64,000 nucleotides of DNA from contig DPXQ01000005.1 of the NCBI GenBank assembly GCA_003527225.1, positions 70,945 to 134,944 of the forward strand, in the 5' to 3' direction. The DNA comes from Rhizobium sp. GTDB taxonomy: Bacteria; Pseudomonadota; Alphaproteobacteria; Rhizobiales; Rhizobiaceae. The first letter of the stretch is position 1; each line of letters opens with the position of its first letter. Under the pieces are notes generated by a model. It was given only the letters and a program-made list of their open reading frames with translations. It made no database searches and was not told the origin of the DNA. This document shows, piece by piece, positions 38,115 to 46,478 of the stretch. The position numbers and the translations under genes are program-made.

Positions 38115-38369
38115 TCAGTTCGCTTGCTTCTGTCTCACGAAGACGACGATCTTCTCAATGGAATCGAGGTTTGCCGGAACGATATCGGAATCGGCAATCT
38201 TCAGTTCGAAATGTTCTTCGAGAAACCCAACCAATTCCAGGATGCCGGTGGAATCGACCAGATCGTTGTCGATCAGCGACATCTCGTCGGGCAGCGGCCG
38301 GCTGTCATCGCCGAAAAGAAAGTTCTCGACAATGAAGTTGCGGATTTCGGTCCGGGTCAGGTCAGACAT
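38115..38369 (-). CDS. Acyl carrier protein
   Basis: An 84-residue acidic four-helix carrier. The phosphopantetheine attachment Ser is residue 40 in NDLVDSTGILELVGF, and DST replaces the more usual DSL/DSI. It is not the fatty-acid AcpP (which has DSLD) but a dedicated carrier for the neighbouring ligase. The gene lies 30 bases after the asparagine synthase-like gene in a tight minus-strand operon. Confidence 0.9.
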   Translation of the reverse strand: MSDLTRTEIRNFIVENFLFGDDSRPLPDEMSLIDNDLVDSTGILELVGFLEEHFELKIADSDIVPANLDSIEKIVVFVRQKQAN

Positions 38370-38399
38370 GCTCTTCAGTCCTTGTTGAGATTGTGTGTA

Positions 38400-40319
38400 T
38401 CAGCCGCTTTTTGCCGTGAAAGCCTTCTGCCAGAGTTGAGTTGATAGAATGCCAACGAAGGCTGCATTGTCTCGGAAGCTTGTTGCCTGTCCTTGAAGAG
38501 CCTTGTTCTTAAGCTTCCCGACGGCGGCCACATTGAACAACTCCCCGTCCGAAAGCACACGTTGTGAGAGTGCTTCCTCAAGATAGTCAACTACCGGCTT
38601 GCTGGCAAACGCCTGGCTGTCCGGTGCGCGATAGGGCTGCTTGGGCCGCTCGATGATGGCTTCCGGAACCATCCCCTTCGCGGCTTCCTTCAGGATGTGT
38701 TTTTCCCGCAGGCCATGCAGCTTCATTTCCGGCGGCAGGCGGGAGGCAAACTCGACTATGCGATGATCAAGGAAGGGAAAACGTCCCTCGACACTGTTTG
38801 CCATCATCACGCGATCGCCCTGGCTGGAGAGGATATAGCCAGGCAGGAGAAAGGTGGTTTCGAGGTACTGGGCCTGATGAAGCGGATGCCAGCGAGAAAA
38901 CGCCTCCGGCAACCGAGCGACGAGCTCGTCGGCCGCATCATAGTCGCCGAGAGTCTTCTTCAGACCCGCCGAATAGAACAGTTTGGTGGCAACCGTCGAG
39001 CGGAACCGCGCGCGGTGCGAGAAAAGCGGATCGCCGATATCATCGGCACCGGCGCCAAAGAACTTTGCCAGATATTCCGGGGTCTGCTGTTTCAATCCCG
39101 GGAGATAGGAGTAAAGGCGCTGAAACAGGAGAGGCCGCCTCAGCGAGCCGGGCTGACGGCCACAGAAGCGGCGCACCTTGGCTTCTCGAAAGATGTCATA
39201 TCCGGCAAAGATTTCGTCCGCGCCCTCACCGGTAAGAACGACCTTCATGCCATTGTCGTGCACCAAACCCGACAGCATGTAGAGGGGTGCTGGCGCCGTT
39301 CGCAATACCGGCTGTTCCATGTGCCGAACAACCTGTGGAAATATCCTGGCGATATCGCTGGCCTTGCAGCGGATCGTGGAATGACGAACACCGAGCCTTT
39401 CAACCATCATCGTCTGCCACTGACTTTCGTCGTGCTCGGCGGTATCAAAGGTCACGGAAAAGGTCTGCAGTTGCTCGGGCACAGCGCGGGCGGCAATAGC
39501 AGAGATGAGAGACGAATCCAGGCCGCCCGAAAGGTAGCACCCGACGGGCACATCGGCGCGAAGGCGAATGCGGGTTGCGCTATCGAGAAGCGCTTTCAGT
39601 TCCTCCACCGGTTGAGGGCCGGCCCTTTCGGCACCGCGATCGGGGAACTCCAGCTTCCACCAGGGACGGACCGTTCGCCGGTCACCCTCGATCAGCATGA
39701 GGTGGCCGGGCGGCAGTTCGGAAATCCCTCGGAAAGCCGTGCGCGGCGGGATCGGTGTCCAGAGCGTGAAAATCTGGTCCAGCGCGACCGGATCGATCTC
39801 GGCCTCGACGCCGGGTACTCTCAGCAACGCCTTGATCTCCGATGCGAAGAACAGGGTCCCGTTCCGCTCCGTGTAGAACAGTGGCCGCACGCCCATCCGG
39901 TCGCGCGCCAGCATCAGCCGCTGCTTGCGGACGTCCCACAGCGCAAAGGCAAAATCACCATTGAAAAGGTTCAGGCAATCCGGACCCATCTCCTCATAGA
40001 GCTGCAGGATGACTTCGGTATCGGAGCCGGTGCGAAAGCGTCTTCCGCGCGCGATCAGGGAATCGCGCAGTTCCACATAGTTGTAGATCTCTCCGTTGTA
40101 GGAAATCACCAGCGCGCCATCGGCGTGCGTCATCGGTTGTTGGCCGTCTGAAAGACCGACGATGGACAGACGGGTATGCGCGAGCCCGGTCTCTCCCGAA
40201 ATGTGAATGCCATTCTCATCGGGGCCGCGATAGGTCAGTTCGCCAGCCATCCGGCGCAGGAGCGGAGCGGCGTCATCCGGACGAACCCCTTTTCCGACAT
40301 AGCCTGCAATTCCGCACAT
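38400..40319 (-). CDS. Asparagine synthase-like amidotransferase (glutamine-hydrolysing)
   Basis: A 639-residue protein. Start MCGIAGYVG exposes the catalytic Cys2 of the N-terminal glutaminase; RLSIVGLSDGQQPM, GEIYNY and GSDTEVIL complete that domain. The synthetase half has the P-loop LSGGLDSSLISAI. It can transfer glutamine nitrogen to an adenylated carboxylate. In exosortase-A clusters a similar amidotransferase stands next to an ACP and an AMP ligase, so amidation of an ACP-bound or polysaccharide-linked acid is more likely than asparagine synthesis. It follows the acetyltransferase gene by 19 bases. Confidence 0.87.
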   Translation of the reverse strand: MCGIAGYVGKGVRPDDAAPLLRRMAGELTYRGPDENGIHISGETGLAHTRLSIVGLSDGQQPMTHADGALVISYNGEIYNYVELRDSLIARGRRFRTGSDTEVILQLYEEMGPDCLNLFNGDFAFALWDVRKQRLMLARDRMGVRPLFYTERNGTLFFASEIKALLRVPGVEAEIDPVALDQIFTLWTPIPPRTAFRGISELPPGHLMLIEGDRRTVRPWWKLEFPDRGAERAGPQPVEELKALLDSATRIRLRADVPVGCYLSGGLDSSLISAIAARAVPEQLQTFSVTFDTAEHDESQWQTMMVERLGVRHSTIRCKASDIARIFPQVVRHMEQPVLRTAPAPLYMLSGLVHDNGMKVVLTGEGADEIFAGYDIFREAKVRRFCGRQPGSLRRPLLFQRLYSYLPGLKQQTPEYLAKFFGAGADDIGDPLFSHRARFRSTVATKLFYSAGLKKTLGDYDAADELVARLPEAFSRWHPLHQAQYLETTFLLPGYILSSQGDRVMMANSVEGRFPFLDHRIVEFASRLPPEMKLHGLREKHILKEAAKGMVPEAIIERPKQPYRAPDSQAFASKPVVDYLEEALSQRVLSDGELFNVAAVGKLKNKALQGQATSFRDNAAFVGILSTQLWQKAFTAKSG

Positions 40320-40338
40320 GGGCTCTGCTCCCCGATTG

Positions 40339-41454
40339 TCAGTCGAACCGGTCGCCGATGAGGCGTGTCCAGCCCTCGCCGGCAAACCCGTTGAGGAATG
40401 CCCGGCCCGAAGTCAGGGCCTCAAGGAGGTCCGGGCGGCCCGAATGAACGACGGTCGAAGATGCATTGACGAAGATAACCTTGCGACCCAACATCGCTTC
40501 AAGAAGTGCCGGCTGCGTTCGTCCGCGCATCGCCACCATCCCGCGACCGTGGGCGTTTTTCAACAAGCGGTCTATGACTGTTCCTTCTTGTCCCGGAATG
40601 GCCATGATCTGCACGACGCGCCCCACGCGACCCGGATCGCCATAATAGAGGAAGAAGCCGATGGGCTTGCCGGCTCTGGTACGCACGATCCGTTGCACAC
40701 GCTCGCCGTGGACGGCCTTGCGGCGCGCATGAACGAACATCATGCCGAGTTGTTCCCGTGTCCACTGCGGACGAAGCGAGAAGGCGTCGAGAAGCTCGGG
40801 AATAAGTGTGGAAAGATCATCCTCGGTCGCGTCCGTGTCCGTGAAGGCATCAGCCTTTTCGGCAACCGGCATGTAGCGCGGCCAAGTCTGCCCTCCGGAT
40901 TCCCCGCCACGGCCGAACAAGCCGTCGAACGGCGCGGCAAGAGGCTTGAGAACGTTCAGAACGCCAACACGCCCCGCTGCCATTTCCAGTCCAAAGGAAA
41001 CCGGGCGAATGACGCGGAGCCATTCGAGGCTATAGTCTGCGAGAACCGACGCGCGCATCTTGCGCCACATCGTCGTCGCAATGTCATTGGACGTCTCGGT
41101 AAAGGACAGGTCCTGAGGTCCCGACAGGACATCCCGCAATAAGCGGGCAGCCGCGAAAGGATCGTCCTCGCGGGCGTCGACCATCAAGCTACTGCAGATT
41201 GCGGCGCGCAACGGTTCTCCCTGCAATTCCATGCGAAGCGGCAGTATGCCGATGAAACCTGAAACGCGACCGTCGTCCCGCACATGTACCTTGGAGGCGA
41301 GTTCCGGATCAAAATCAGGCGCATCAAGGAAGATGGTCTTGAGATAAGCCCGAAGCGATGGCGTTGCGGGATCTAGGCTCTTGCGGAGGATCCGCTGGAA
41401 CATGTCAGCGACAGCGGCCAGATCATGTTCACGAAGGGCGCGGACCTCAGGCAT
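40339..41454 (-). CDS. GNAT-like acyltransferase
   Basis: A 371-residue protein whose N-terminal part (MPEVRALREHDLAAVADMFQRIL, later DDGRVSGFIGILPLRMEL) looks like an N-acetyltransferase fold; a second similar half (RAGKPIGFFLYYGDPGRVGRVVQIMAI) suggests a tandem arrangement. The chosen start ATG 41454 has AGGA 9 bases upstream and a normal GNAT beginning; ATG 41508 is an alternative. The longest ORF start (TTG 41556) lies upstream of the predicted transcription start. First gene of the cassette; it may transfer the acyl group from the ACP to an amino sugar or amino acid. Confidence 0.72.
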   Translation of the reverse strand: MPEVRALREHDLAAVADMFQRILRKSLDPATPSLRAYLKTIFLDAPDFDPELASKVHVRDDGRVSGFIGILPLRMELQGEPLRAAICSSLMVDAREDDPFAAARLLRDVLSGPQDLSFTETSNDIATTMWRKMRASVLADYSLEWLRVIRPVSFGLEMAAGRVGVLNVLKPLAAPFDGLFGRGGESGGQTWPRYMPVAEKADAFTDTDATEDDLSTLIPELLDAFSLRPQWTREQLGMMFVHARRKAVHGERVQRIVRTRAGKPIGFFLYYGDPGRVGRVVQIMAIPGQEGTVIDRLLKNAHGRGMVAMRGRTQPALLEAMLGRKVIFVNASSTVVHSGRPDLLEALTSGRAFLNGFAGEGWTRLIGDRFD

Positions 41455-41528
41455 TCGATCAATTCCTAAAACTACCGGATGACCTGCAGATACAATGCAG
41501 GGTTCCATACTGTGAGGTTCATCTCCTT

Positions 41529-41557
41529 TAACATGAGTAAATAAAGGAATCGTCAAT
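41529..41557 (-). promoter_or_regulatory. Sigma-70-like promoter of the ACP/amidotransferase cassette
   Basis: On the minus strand TTGACG (41557-41552) and TGTTAA (41534-41529) are 17 bases apart. The predicted start near 41522 allows ATG 41508 or 41454 for the first gene. The -35 is good and the -10 mediocre. Confidence 0.45.
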
Positions 41558-41660
41558 AGTTGCCGATTCCCCCTCGACGGGAGTCAGACACGCCTACCAA
41601 AAGGCGCTGAAGTGCGCGCCCCGTCGAGACGAGGCTGCAGCCATTCACGTGACTGATTGT

Positions 41661-41972
41661 CTAGCTCTGCGGAGAGAAGGCCGCCGGCAGCAGGAAACGG
41701 CTCTCTTGATGGACAAGGAAGGGCAGGATTTTCGGCACGAATGCCTGCCAGGTCGGGTCGGCCCCCATCTTGGCGCGTTGTGCGGTCCTGTGACCGAAAT
41801 CCTCATACGCCCAAATGAAGACGACGGAATTCAAGGTGCCGCTTTCGGCGGTCCAGCAGCCTACGAGTTTTGCGTATCTGGTGATGATGGCGAGCCCTTC
41901 CGCTTCATAGACTTTCAGAAATTCGCCAACCGAACCCGGTTTCATTTGGTACACGCGTTGTTCATAGATCAT
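41661..41972 (-). CDS. NIPSNAP family protein
   Basis: A 103-residue protein with the ferredoxin-like dimeric barrel pattern of NIPSNAP: MIYEQRVYQMKPGSVGEFLKVYEAEGL, then GCWTAESGTLNSVVFIWAYED and a Trp-rich end. Function in bacteria is unclear; the gene often lies near catabolic operons. ATG 41972 is preceded by AGGAAAGG. It diverges from the tetR-type gene and shares its operator region, so it is probably part of that regulon. Confidence 0.82.
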   Translation of the reverse strand: MIYEQRVYQMKPGSVGEFLKVYEAEGLAIITRYAKLVGCWTAESGTLNSVVFIWAYEDFGHRTAQRAKMGADPTWQAFVPKILPFLVHQESRFLLPAAFSPQS

Positions 41973-42046
41973 TTCAAAACCTTTCCTGCGGGTTGCTGTT
42001 GGCCGATCTGCGAAAGCCGATCCACCTTTCGGAAGAATGCACGGTG

Positions 42047-42070
42047 TATAATAATTCGTCAATTGACGAC
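42047..42070. promoter_or_regulatory. TetR-type operator 1 with a TATAAT element
   Basis: TTCGTCAATTGACGAC (42055-42070) contains the perfect palindrome CGTCAATTGACG and matches operator 2 at 15 of 16 bases. A consensus TATAAT (42047-42052, + strand) lies directly before it, so a bound repressor would cover the start point. On the minus strand the TTGACG of the palindrome could be the -35 for the NIPSNAP gene. Confidence 0.75.
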
Positions 42071-42158
42071 ATAATGTGCTGTATTGATAGTTGTGGTCGG
42101 TTTGATGATAAGAACGGGATGAGTCCTGCAGGACCGAAACGCTCGAAGCGAGGATAAC

Positions 42159-42854
42159 TTGAAGGCGAAATCCACCAATCTACGCGGAAGCCAGACCGGC
42201 GCTGGCCAGGCGCGGCCGCCGAAGAAGAAGGCGAAGCGCATGCCCTATGCCGAGCGGCGCGCGCAGATCCTGGTAAAGGCAACGGAACTGTTCGCCGAAT
42301 ACGGTTTGACCGCGCAGACGCGGGCCCTTGCGGCCGAGTGTGGCATATCCCAGCGGCTTCTCTACCGATTCTTCCCGACCAAGGAAGACCTGCTCAAGGA
42401 AGTCTACGACACCGCGATTGTCGGCCCCTTCCAGGCGGCGTGGTTCGCGGAACTGAGCGATCGCACCCGCCCGATGCACGACCGTCTCAATGATTTCTAC
42501 AACGACTATCTCGATACCGTGCTCGGCCGGCGCTGGCTGCGCCTCTTCCTGTATTCCTCACTCGCGGAGGCCGACATGGCCCCGAACTATATCTCCTCGA
42601 TCATCACCAAGCTGACCGAGACGATCGTGTCTGAGACTGCGCAAGAACGCGGACGGCGGCTTGCCATGGAGCCGGAAGCGATTCACGAGATTGGCTGGAC
42701 GATTCACGGCGCGATCTCGCACTACGGCATCCGTCGTCACATCTACCAGGCAAGCCAGATCATGCCGCAAGACCAGGTCGTAGACATGCATGTCCGGGTC
42801 TTCTTGAGTGGTTTCGATGCGATGGTTACCCAATTCGAGCAAATCGAGGCCTGA
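42159..42854 (+). CDS. TetR-family transcriptional regulator
   Basis: A 231-residue regulator. The helix-turn-helix (AERRAQILVKATELFAEYG, then LAAECGISQRLLYRFFPTKEDLLKEVY) is clear; the rest is a ligand-binding helical domain. TTG 42159 follows GAGG; ATG 42240, after a basic N-terminal tail, is an alternative. It stands between two copies of one palindrome (42055 and 42905), and TetR genes normally lie beside their operators. It probably represses the NIPSNAP gene, itself and the importer/Mo-hydroxylase operon until an intermediate binds. Confidence 0.88.
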   Translation: MKAKSTNLRGSQTGAGQARPPKKKAKRMPYAERRAQILVKATELFAEYGLTAQTRALAAECGISQRLLYRFFPTKEDLLKEVYDTAIVGPFQAAWFAELSDRTRPMHDRLNDFYNDYLDTVLGRRWLRLFLYSSLAEADMAPNYISSIITKLTETIVSETAQERGRRLAMEPEAIHEIGWTIHGAISHYGIRRHIYQASQIMPQDQVVDMHVRVFLSGFDAMVTQFEQIEA

Positions 42855-42904
42855 TTTTTCAGTGGCTTGAAACGACTGATGGGCGAATCGCGTCTCAAAC
42901 AAAA

Positions 42905-42941
42905 GTCGTCAATTGACGACAATTGGAATCGCTGTTAGCTT
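42905..42941 (+). promoter_or_regulatory. TetR-type operator 2 overlapping the importer promoter
   Basis: GTCGTCAATTGACGAC (42905-42920) is a perfect 16-base palindrome. Its TTGACG (42913-42918) doubles as a -35 element with TAGCTT (42936-42941) as -10 at 17 bases. Repressor binding would block RNA polymerase at this operon of importer and hydroxylase genes. Confidence 0.78.
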
Positions 42942-43024
42942 TTTTTCGTCGAGGTCGAAAATGCCTCGCCGGCCGGGGGCCGGTCAGGCGCGGTGTCGAC
43001 CCAAAGCAGGGGAGCTAATACGAA

Positions 43025-44350
43025 ATGAAAACTGGGTTTGGACGCGCACTCGGACGGCGCGATTTTCTCAAGGCTTCGGCCATGGCCGGGGGCGCCGCAC
43101 TGGCATTTCCGGGCATGACGTTTGCCGCCGGCAATACCATCAACTACCAGACGTGGTCGGCAGCCGTGGATCTGGTAAAGAGCCACATTGCGGCCTTCGA
43201 GAAGGCCAGCGGCCTGACTGTCGACTATGCGAACGCGCCGTGGGCGCAGTATCGCGACGCGATGGTCACCAAGTTCGTCGGCGCAGCGCCGCTGGACGTC
43301 CTATGGGTATCCGACGCCTGGCTGCCGGAATGGGCCGAGGCGAAGTGGATCGCTCCGATCAACGCCTACGACAACCTGATGGCCTACAACAGCGATGCCG
43401 AGGCCTTCTGTACCGATTCCATGACCTACAAGGGTGAGCAGTACGGTCTCACCTATTACACCGACTACATGGGCTTCATCTACGATGCGGAAAAGCTCTC
43501 CGCTGCGGGCTTCTCTGCGCCTCCCGCAAGCTGGGATGAACTCGTCGAGCAGGCGCTGGTGATGAAGCAGAAGGGTATTGCCGAATTCCCGCTGATGCTC
43601 GCCATGGCCAAGGAAAGCTGGCTGATCGAGTTCATGTCGGCGATGGTCTTCTCGCATGGCGGCCGCTTCACCGACGACAAGGGTGACTCGATCATGCAGG
43701 AGGAAAAGGGCGGGGCTCTGTCTGCCCTCCAGTGGGTCGTCGACGCGGTCAGCAAGCACAAGATCGTTTCGTCTGGCTGTGTGGAGACGGGTGAACTCGC
43801 GGGTCTGAAGGCCTTTGCCGCCGGCAATCACGCTTTCGCACTGTTGCCGAAGTATCGCCTTGCCATGCTGAACGATCCGGGTCAATCGCAGATTGCCGGT
43901 CGCGCAAAGCAGGCGCTGATGCCGATGGGCGCAAACGGTTCCCACGCAACGGTCGGCTGGATGCGTTTCCATGGCATGTCTGCGCAGGCCGCGGCCGACA
44001 AGGCTCGTGCCGACAATGCCGCCAAGCTGATCGAGTGGTTCGGCGGCAAGGCAGATGGCCAGTACACGTTCCAGAAGCTGCTTTTCCTCGATCTTGGCTC
44101 CGGCTTCGGCGTGAAGCCGCTGTTCGAGGATGCCGATGTGCGCGCCGCCTACAACAAGTATGGCGATGTGGAGATGATCCAGCAGCAGCAGGCTCTCGCG
44201 CTGAAGAAGGATGTCGTCACTCCCTGGTTCGGTGATTGGAACGAGGTGAATGGCGCGGCCTGGCAGTCGGCGATCCTCGGCAACGCTTCTCCGGCGGATG
44301 CGCTGAAGCAGGCAGGCGAGGAATGGGACGACCTCAAGTCGCAGTCATAA
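43025..44350 (+). CDS. Sugar-type ABC transporter substrate-binding protein
   Basis: A 441-residue binding protein of the extracellular solute-binding family 1 (MalE/UgpB class). A twin-arginine signal is present (LGRRDFLKASAMAGGAALAF, residues about 9-28). The mature part begins NTINYQTWSAAVDLVKSHIAAFEK and contains TYYTDYMGFIYDAEKL. GGGAG precedes ATG 43025. It feeds the two permeases downstream. Cargo is unknown; catabolic neighbours suggest a heterocycle, ureide or sugar-acid-like compound. Confidence 0.88.
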   Translation: MKTGFGRALGRRDFLKASAMAGGAALAFPGMTFAAGNTINYQTWSAAVDLVKSHIAAFEKASGLTVDYANAPWAQYRDAMVTKFVGAAPLDVLWVSDAWLPEWAEAKWIAPINAYDNLMAYNSDAEAFCTDSMTYKGEQYGLTYYTDYMGFIYDAEKLSAAGFSAPPASWDELVEQALVMKQKGIAEFPLMLAMAKESWLIEFMSAMVFSHGGRFTDDKGDSIMQEEKGGALSALQWVVDAVSKHKIVSSGCVETGELAGLKAFAAGNHAFALLPKYRLAMLNDPGQSQIAGRAKQALMPMGANGSHATVGWMRFHGMSAQAAADKARADNAAKLIEWFGGKADGQYTFQKLLFLDLGSGFGVKPLFEDADVRAAYNKYGDVEMIQQQQALALKKDVVTPWFGDWNEVNGAAWQSAILGNASPADALKQAGEEWDDLKSQS

Positions 44351-44363
44351 GGTGGCGGACCGG

Positions 44364-44391
44364 GTGGCCCGCGATGAGGAGCGCGGGCCAC
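44364..44391 (+). other. mRNA-stabilising hairpin after the binding-protein gene
   Basis: GTGGCCCGCG and CGCGGGCCAC form a perfect 10-bp stem with an 8-base loop and no T-run, 14 bases after the stop. In ABC operons such hairpins commonly protect the abundant binding-protein mRNA from 3' decay. The rest of the 206-base gap before the next gene shows nothing clear. Confidence 0.65.
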
Positions 44392-44556
44392 TCAATACCG
44401 GCATAGACACCGGGTGCGAAGCGACATGCGGCCAGGCGGGCGTAGTGGTCGAGCACAGCGGATTTTGCCCGACGCGCTTGGCGTCGCGCAGTTGGATTGG
44501 TGAATTCGAACTTGGCCACCTGTTGGCGGCCGGAAGTTGAGGGGGATCTCCGGATC

Positions 44557-45471
44557 ATGGTGAAGACAACAGGGGGAATGGCCGCGAGCTTGCGGCGGCA
44601 TTTCAACTATGAGGAGCGCACGGCGTATCTCTTCATAGCGCCGGTCATGGCAGTCCTTGGCCTTGTTGCGGTTTTCCCAATCGCATACTCGTTCTATCTC
44701 AGCTTTTTCCAGATCAAGCTGACCCGTCCCAATCGCACTCCCTTCGTCTGGTTCGACAACTATCTCGAGCTCTTCAGCGACGAATTGTTCTGGACCGCGG
44801 TATTGCGCACGGTGACATTCACCGTGATCTCCGTGACGGCCATCACCGTCCTGGCGCTCCTGGCAGCCTTGTTGCTCAACGAGAAATTTCGTGGACGGCG
44901 TCTCGTCAGCACAGTGCTGCTGATCCCCTGGGCGATACCCTATGTCGCTGACGCGCTGATGTGGAAATGGATCTACGATTCAGGCTACGGCGCGCTCAAC
45001 GGCCTCCTGTATCAGCTGGATTTCATCGACAAATATATGGTCTGGCTCGGCGACCAGAACAAAACGTTGCCGCTGATCGCCAACGCCTTCGTCTGGAAGG
45101 AAGTGCCGCTGGCGACGATCCTGCTCCTTGTGTCGTTGAAGTCCATCCCGCAGGACCTCTATCAGGCGGCTCGCGTCGATGGCGCTCCGCTATGGCAGAG
45201 GTTCATCCACGTCACGCTTCCCTCGATGCGAACCGGATTCATGCTGGTCATCATCTACGAGACCATGATCGCCATCCGCCATTTCGACCTGTTTTTCATC
45301 CTCACCGAAGGCGGTCCGGGAACGGCTTCGCATGTTCTGTCCTGGGAGATCTACGTCGAGACATTCCGTAACCTTTCCTTCGGCTCGGGTGCGGCGATGT
45401 CCTACCTCCTGGCGCTGGTTACCTTCGCGCTCGCCTTTTTCATCATTCGAACCCTTGGCAGGAGCGTGTAA
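44557..45471 (+). CDS. Sugar-type ABC transporter permease (MalF/UgpA class)
   Basis: A 304-residue permease with about six helices. The first segment FNYEERTAYLFIAPVMAVLGL and the EAA loop YQAARVDGAPLWQRFIHVTLPSM are typical. ATG 44557 has GAGGGGGA about 10 bases upstream; ATG 44578 and GTG 44497 are less likely. The MalG-type gene begins at the next base after its stop. Confidence 0.9.
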   Translation: MVKTTGGMAASLRRHFNYEERTAYLFIAPVMAVLGLVAVFPIAYSFYLSFFQIKLTRPNRTPFVWFDNYLELFSDELFWTAVLRTVTFTVISVTAITVLALLAALLLNEKFRGRRLVSTVLLIPWAIPYVADALMWKWIYDSGYGALNGLLYQLDFIDKYMVWLGDQNKTLPLIANAFVWKEVPLATILLLVSLKSIPQDLYQAARVDGAPLWQRFIHVTLPSMRTGFMLVIIYETMIAIRHFDLFFILTEGGPGTASHVLSWEIYVETFRNLSFGSGAAMSYLLALVTFALAFFIIRTLGRSV

Positions 45472-46464
45472 ATGGAAACGGTTCACCAGACCCCTGCGGG
45501 CAAGAACCTCGCCGGAAAACCGGTCCACACGCGCGGCATCAACTACAAGCGGCGCGGCGAGATCTTCAACTGGGTGCATCGCGGCGTCATCCTACTCGGC
45601 TCGTTGGTGATATTGTTCATCGTACTGGCGCCCGTCGCGTGGCTCGTGTCCTCTTCGATGCAGACCGAGGCCGAAATCGTTTCGGTCCCGCCGCACTGGA
45701 TTCCCGACCAGCCGACGCTGAAAAATTTCCGGGCGATCTTTTCTGCCGGAGACGCGGAAGTCACCTATGAGACCCGCAGCACGCAGGATCCAGCCTCGGG
45801 CAACTATATTCCCTCGACTGCGCGCAACCTGTTGCCGGCCATGCGCAACAGCTTCGTGGTGGCGACGCTGGTGGTCATCCTGAACCTGCTTGTCGGGGTA
45901 CCGGCGGCCTATGCGATGGCGAAGATCCGGTTCTTGGGACGATCGGGTTCGGTCTATTTCATTCTGACGACGCGGGTCATTCCGGATATCGCGCTCGTCG
46001 TGCCGTTCTTCCTGGTCATCAAGAATCTCGGCCTGCTCGACAACATCCTATCGCTCGTCATCACCTATCTGGCGATCACCGTGCCGTTCACGGTGTTCAT
46101 CCTGATCCAGTATTTCGAAGGGCTTCCGGACGAGCTGGACAAGGCGGCGCGCGTGGACGGTTGTTCGCGCTTCCAGACCCTGACAAAGGTTTATCTCCCG
46201 CTTGCTCTTCCCTCTCTGGTCGCCGTGATCCTGTTCGCCTTCCTGACCAGCTGGAACGAGTTCCTCCTGGCCTTGATGTTCACCCAGACGGCGCAATCCC
46301 AGACGCTGCCGATCGTGCTTGCTTCATTCACGTCCGACTTCACCATCAGCTTCTCGTTCATCAACGCGGCGGGTCTTCTCGCGATCGTGCCGCCGGTGAT
46401 CGTCGCCATCATCTTCGAACGCTACATCGTCTCCGGTCTGACGGCCGGCGCGGTGAAGGGTTAA
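45472..46464 (+). CDS. Sugar-type ABC transporter permease (MalG/UgpE class)
   Basis: A 330-residue permease with a hydrophilic N-terminal tail, first helix near residues 38-60, and the EAA loop LDKAARVDGCSRFQTLTKVYLPLA. A longer periplasmic insertion (about residues 65-115, including TYETRSTQDPASGNYIPSTA) precedes the second helix. It starts directly after the MalF-type stop and pairs with that protein. Confidence 0.9.
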   Translation: METVHQTPAGKNLAGKPVHTRGINYKRRGEIFNWVHRGVILLGSLVILFIVLAPVAWLVSSSMQTEAEIVSVPPHWIPDQPTLKNFRAIFSAGDAEVTYETRSTQDPASGNYIPSTARNLLPAMRNSFVVATLVVILNLLVGVPAAYAMAKIRFLGRSGSVYFILTTRVIPDIALVVPFFLVIKNLGLLDNILSLVITYLAITVPFTVFILIQYFEGLPDELDKAARVDGCSRFQTLTKVYLPLALPSLVAVILFAFLTSWNEFLLALMFTQTAQSQTLPIVLASFTSDFTISFSFINAAGLLAIVPPVIVAIIFERYIVSGLTAGAVKG

Positions 46465-46478
46465 CAGGGAGTTCGCCA

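Noticed and set aside
46161..46478. Long N-terminal extension of the MalK-type ATPase
   Set aside because: It lies wholly within the permease gene in another frame. GTG 46479 has AGGGAG and begins with the usual first strand of the ATPase.
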